Assembly: GCA_944389415.1 (NCBI GenBank)
Contig: CALXMF010000001.1
Coordinates: 62,001 to 126,000 of the forward strand
Direction of reading: 5' to 3'
DNA length: 64,000 nt
From: an uncultured Spirochaetota bacterium
Lineage (GTDB): Bacteria; Spirochaetota; Spirochaetia; Treponematales; Treponemataceae
Made by a program: the position numbers and the translations under genes. Shown one piece after another: positions 62,538-64,000 of the stretch; the first letter of the stretch is position 1; each line of letters begins with the position of its first letter. A model generated the notes under the pieces. It had not been told where the DNA came from and ran no database searches. It saw nothing but the letters and a program-made list of their open reading frames with translations.

Positions 62538-64000
62538 ATGGAAACACGCGCATGGTGGAAGGAAGGGGTAATTTATCAGATATATCCACGAAGTTTCATG
62601 GATTCAAACGGAGATGGTATTGGTGATATCAACGGTATCAGACAGAAACTGCCTTATCTGAAAAATCTAGGAATAGATATTATCTGGATCAGCCCTTTTT
62701 ATAAATCACCGCAGGTGGACAATGGATATGACATTAGTGACTATCAGGATATAGATCCCATGTTTGGTACGATGGCAGACTTTGATGCGATGCTTTCAGA
62801 AGCTCATTCATTGGGAATAAAAATTGTTATCGACCTGGTTGTAAACCATACCAGTGATCAACATAAGTGGTTTATCGAAAGCCGTAAGAGTAAAGATAAT
62901 CCCTATCGAGATTTCTATATCTGGCGAGATCCAAAACCAGACGGAAGCGAACCTAATAATTGGGGCAGTTGTTTTTCAGGCAGCTCGTGGAAATATGATG
63001 AAACAACCCAGCAGTATTACCTGCATCTGTTCGCGCCGGAACAGCCAGATCTGAATTGGGATAATCCAAAAGTCAGAGATGCTGTTTTTAACATGATGAC
63101 ATGGTGGTGCAATAAAGGTATAGACGGATTTAGGATGGATGTAATCAGTATGATAAGTAAAGTCCCCGGACTGCCAGATGGCCCAAAAGATCCAGGCTCT
63201 CTATACGGCAGTTTTGGACCATATGTTCTTCATGGACCGCATGTACATGATTATCTGAAAGAAATGAACAGCAAAGTTCTGTCAAAATATGATCTGGTTA
63301 CCGTTGGAGAAACTTCAGGCGTCACCACAGAAGAGGCACAAAAATATGCTGGTTTTGATTCACATGAATTGAATATGGTCTTTCAATTTGAGCGTATTGA
63401 TTGTGAAAACGAAAACGGCAGTAAATGGACAGATAAGAAAATCAGTCTGCCTGAGCTAAAGGCTATTTTCAGTCGCTGGCAGACAGATCTTGAGGGTAAG
63501 GCATGGAATAGTTTATATTGGGAAAACCATGATCAGCCGCGCAGTGTTTCACGATACGGCAGTGAAGATACTTATTGGAAAGAATCAGCGAAAATGCTTG
63601 CCTTGTGCCTGCATATGCAGAAAGGCACTCCATATATTTATCAGGGTGAAGAACTGGGGATGACAAATACCAGATTTGAAAGCCTGGATGATTGCCGGGA
63701 TCTGGAAGCAATAAACGCGTATCATGAGATGACAGAAAAGCAGGGTATCAGCCATGAAACTATGATGCGGTATATTAACCGTATCAGCCGCGACAATGCA
63801 CGTACACCAGTTCAGTGGACGAGTGATAAAAATGCAGGATTTACAACTGGAACCCCTTGGATTGCTGTTAACCCTAATTATACCCGTATCAATGCGGAAA
63901 ACCAGATACATGACGATGATTCTGTTTTTACATTTTATAAAACACTGATTGCATTACGAAAACGTTATCTGGTAATTACTTATGGTACATATGAATTGCT
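62538..64000 (+). CDS. Alpha-glucosidase (oligo-1,6-glucosidase type), GH13, 3' part missing
   Basis: The first 487 codons of a cytoplasmic GH13 enzyme; the frame is still open at the window edge. METRAWWKEGVIYQIYPRSF then SNGDGIGDINGI is typical of subfamily 31 (MalL, DexB). Conserved regions are VIDLVVNHTSDQHKWF (region I), GIDGFRMDVISM (nucleophile Asp), VTVGETSG (acid/base Glu) and YWENHDQPR (third Asp). These enzymes cleave isomaltose, dextrin ends or sucrose-type alpha-glucosides. The Val of region II-type DVV versus DVI could bear on 1,4 or 1,6 preference, which I cannot decide. It is likely co-regulated with the importer. Confidence 0.96.
   Translation, partial: METRAWWKEGVIYQIYPRSFMDSNGDGIGDINGIRQKLPYLKNLGIDIIWISPFYKSPQVDNGYDISDYQDIDPMFGTMADFDAMLSEAHSLGIKIVIDLVVNHTSDQHKWFIESRKSKDNPYRDFYIWRDPKPDGSEPNNWGSCFSGSSWKYDETTQQYYLHLFAPEQPDLNWDNPKVRDAVFNMMTWWCNKGIDGFRMDVISMISKVPGLPDGPKDPGSLYGSFGPYVLHGPHVHDYLKEMNSKVLSKYDLVTVGETSGVTTEEAQKYAGFDSHELNMVFQFERIDCENENGSKWTDKKISLPELKAIFSRWQTDLEGKAWNSLYWENHDQPRSVSRYGSEDTYWKESAKMLALCLHMQKGTPYIYQGEELGMTNTRFESLDDCRDLEAINAYHEMTEKQGISHETMMRYINRISRDNARTPVQWTSDKNAGFTTGTPWIAVNPNYTRINAENQIHDDDSVFTFYKTLIALRKRYLVITYGTYEL

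Noticed and set aside
1..64000. tRNA, rRNA, CRISPR arrays, insertion sequences, prophage or attachment sites
   Set aside because: I looked for cloverleaf-like arms, regularly spaced direct repeats with unique spacers, transposase or integrase motifs and flanking duplications. None was found apart from the contiguous 44-bp array, which has no spacers.

Overview
The window looks like ordinary chromosome from a saccharolytic, motile spirochaete, most likely a Treponema. Pointers are a potABCD-type polyamine transporter, FliS with a second flagellar chaperone candidate, two methyl-accepting chemotaxis proteins, a FtsH/PolA/CoaE block, a GTP-type PEP carboxykinase, and a MoxR/DUF58/VWA (Bat) operon. 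The genus is inferred from gene content and was not tested by comparison. I see no rRNA, tRNA, CRISPR array, insertion sequence or prophage.

Layout: (1) 1-7,992, all minus: potD (cut by the edge), potC, potB, potA; a YesN/YesM-type two-component pair; YaaA; a flavin reductase-like protein. (2) 8,116-14,873, minus: a transmembrane chemoreceptor with a sigma-28-like promoter, luxS, an acetolactate synthase large subunit, ftsH. (3) 15,070-25,304, plus: fliS with a sigma-28-like promoter, an FlgN/FliT-like protein, polA, coaE, a SPOR-domain protein, two unrecognised envelope proteins, then bacteriohemerythrin, an Mrp-type ATPase and a C_GCAxxG_C_C protein. (4) 25,253-35,468, mixed: a Dus-family enzyme, an MFS transporter, acetate kinase, a PfkB-type sugar kinase, a DJ-1/PfpI protein, a two-gene phosphorelay with a PHP phosphatase, a DksA/TraR protein and IF-1. 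(5) 35,486-43,603, minus: DnaJ-like, then a tightly overlapping operon moxR-DUF58-unknown-batA-batB/TPR-batD-smr. (6) 43,714-48,877, plus: aminotransferase, an orphan solute-binding lipoprotein, a small unknown protein, PEP carboxykinase. (7) 48,999-49,780: a VbhA-Fic toxin-antitoxin pair. (8) 49,812-53,361, minus: FluC, an SBF-family transporter, an exported nuclease-like lipoprotein, YchF. (9) 53,541-53,841: a 44-bp tandem repeat array, followed by a branched-chain aminotransferase. (10) 55,208-64,000: a soluble CZB chemoreceptor, then a sugar block of alpha-galactosidase, a three-gene ABC importer and a GH13 alpha-glucosidase that runs off the edge.

How the genes fit together: the sugar block forms a coherent oligosaccharide uptake and hydrolysis unit. 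The importer and the GH13 gene share a 10-bp element just downstream of their -10 boxes, so they are probably co-regulated. Acetate kinase and PEP carboxykinase fit fermentative metabolism. Three motility genes carry CCGATA-type -10 boxes. Several other genes have a -10 box only 8-10 bp upstream of the start codon and no Shine-Dalgarno sequence, suggesting leaderless mRNAs. I did not find a clearly new multi-gene system. The least explained signals are the 44-bp repeat array, the long inverted repeat in the sugar operon leader, the hairpin covering the ribosome site of the 130-residue protein gene, and the overlapping dksA/infA promoters.
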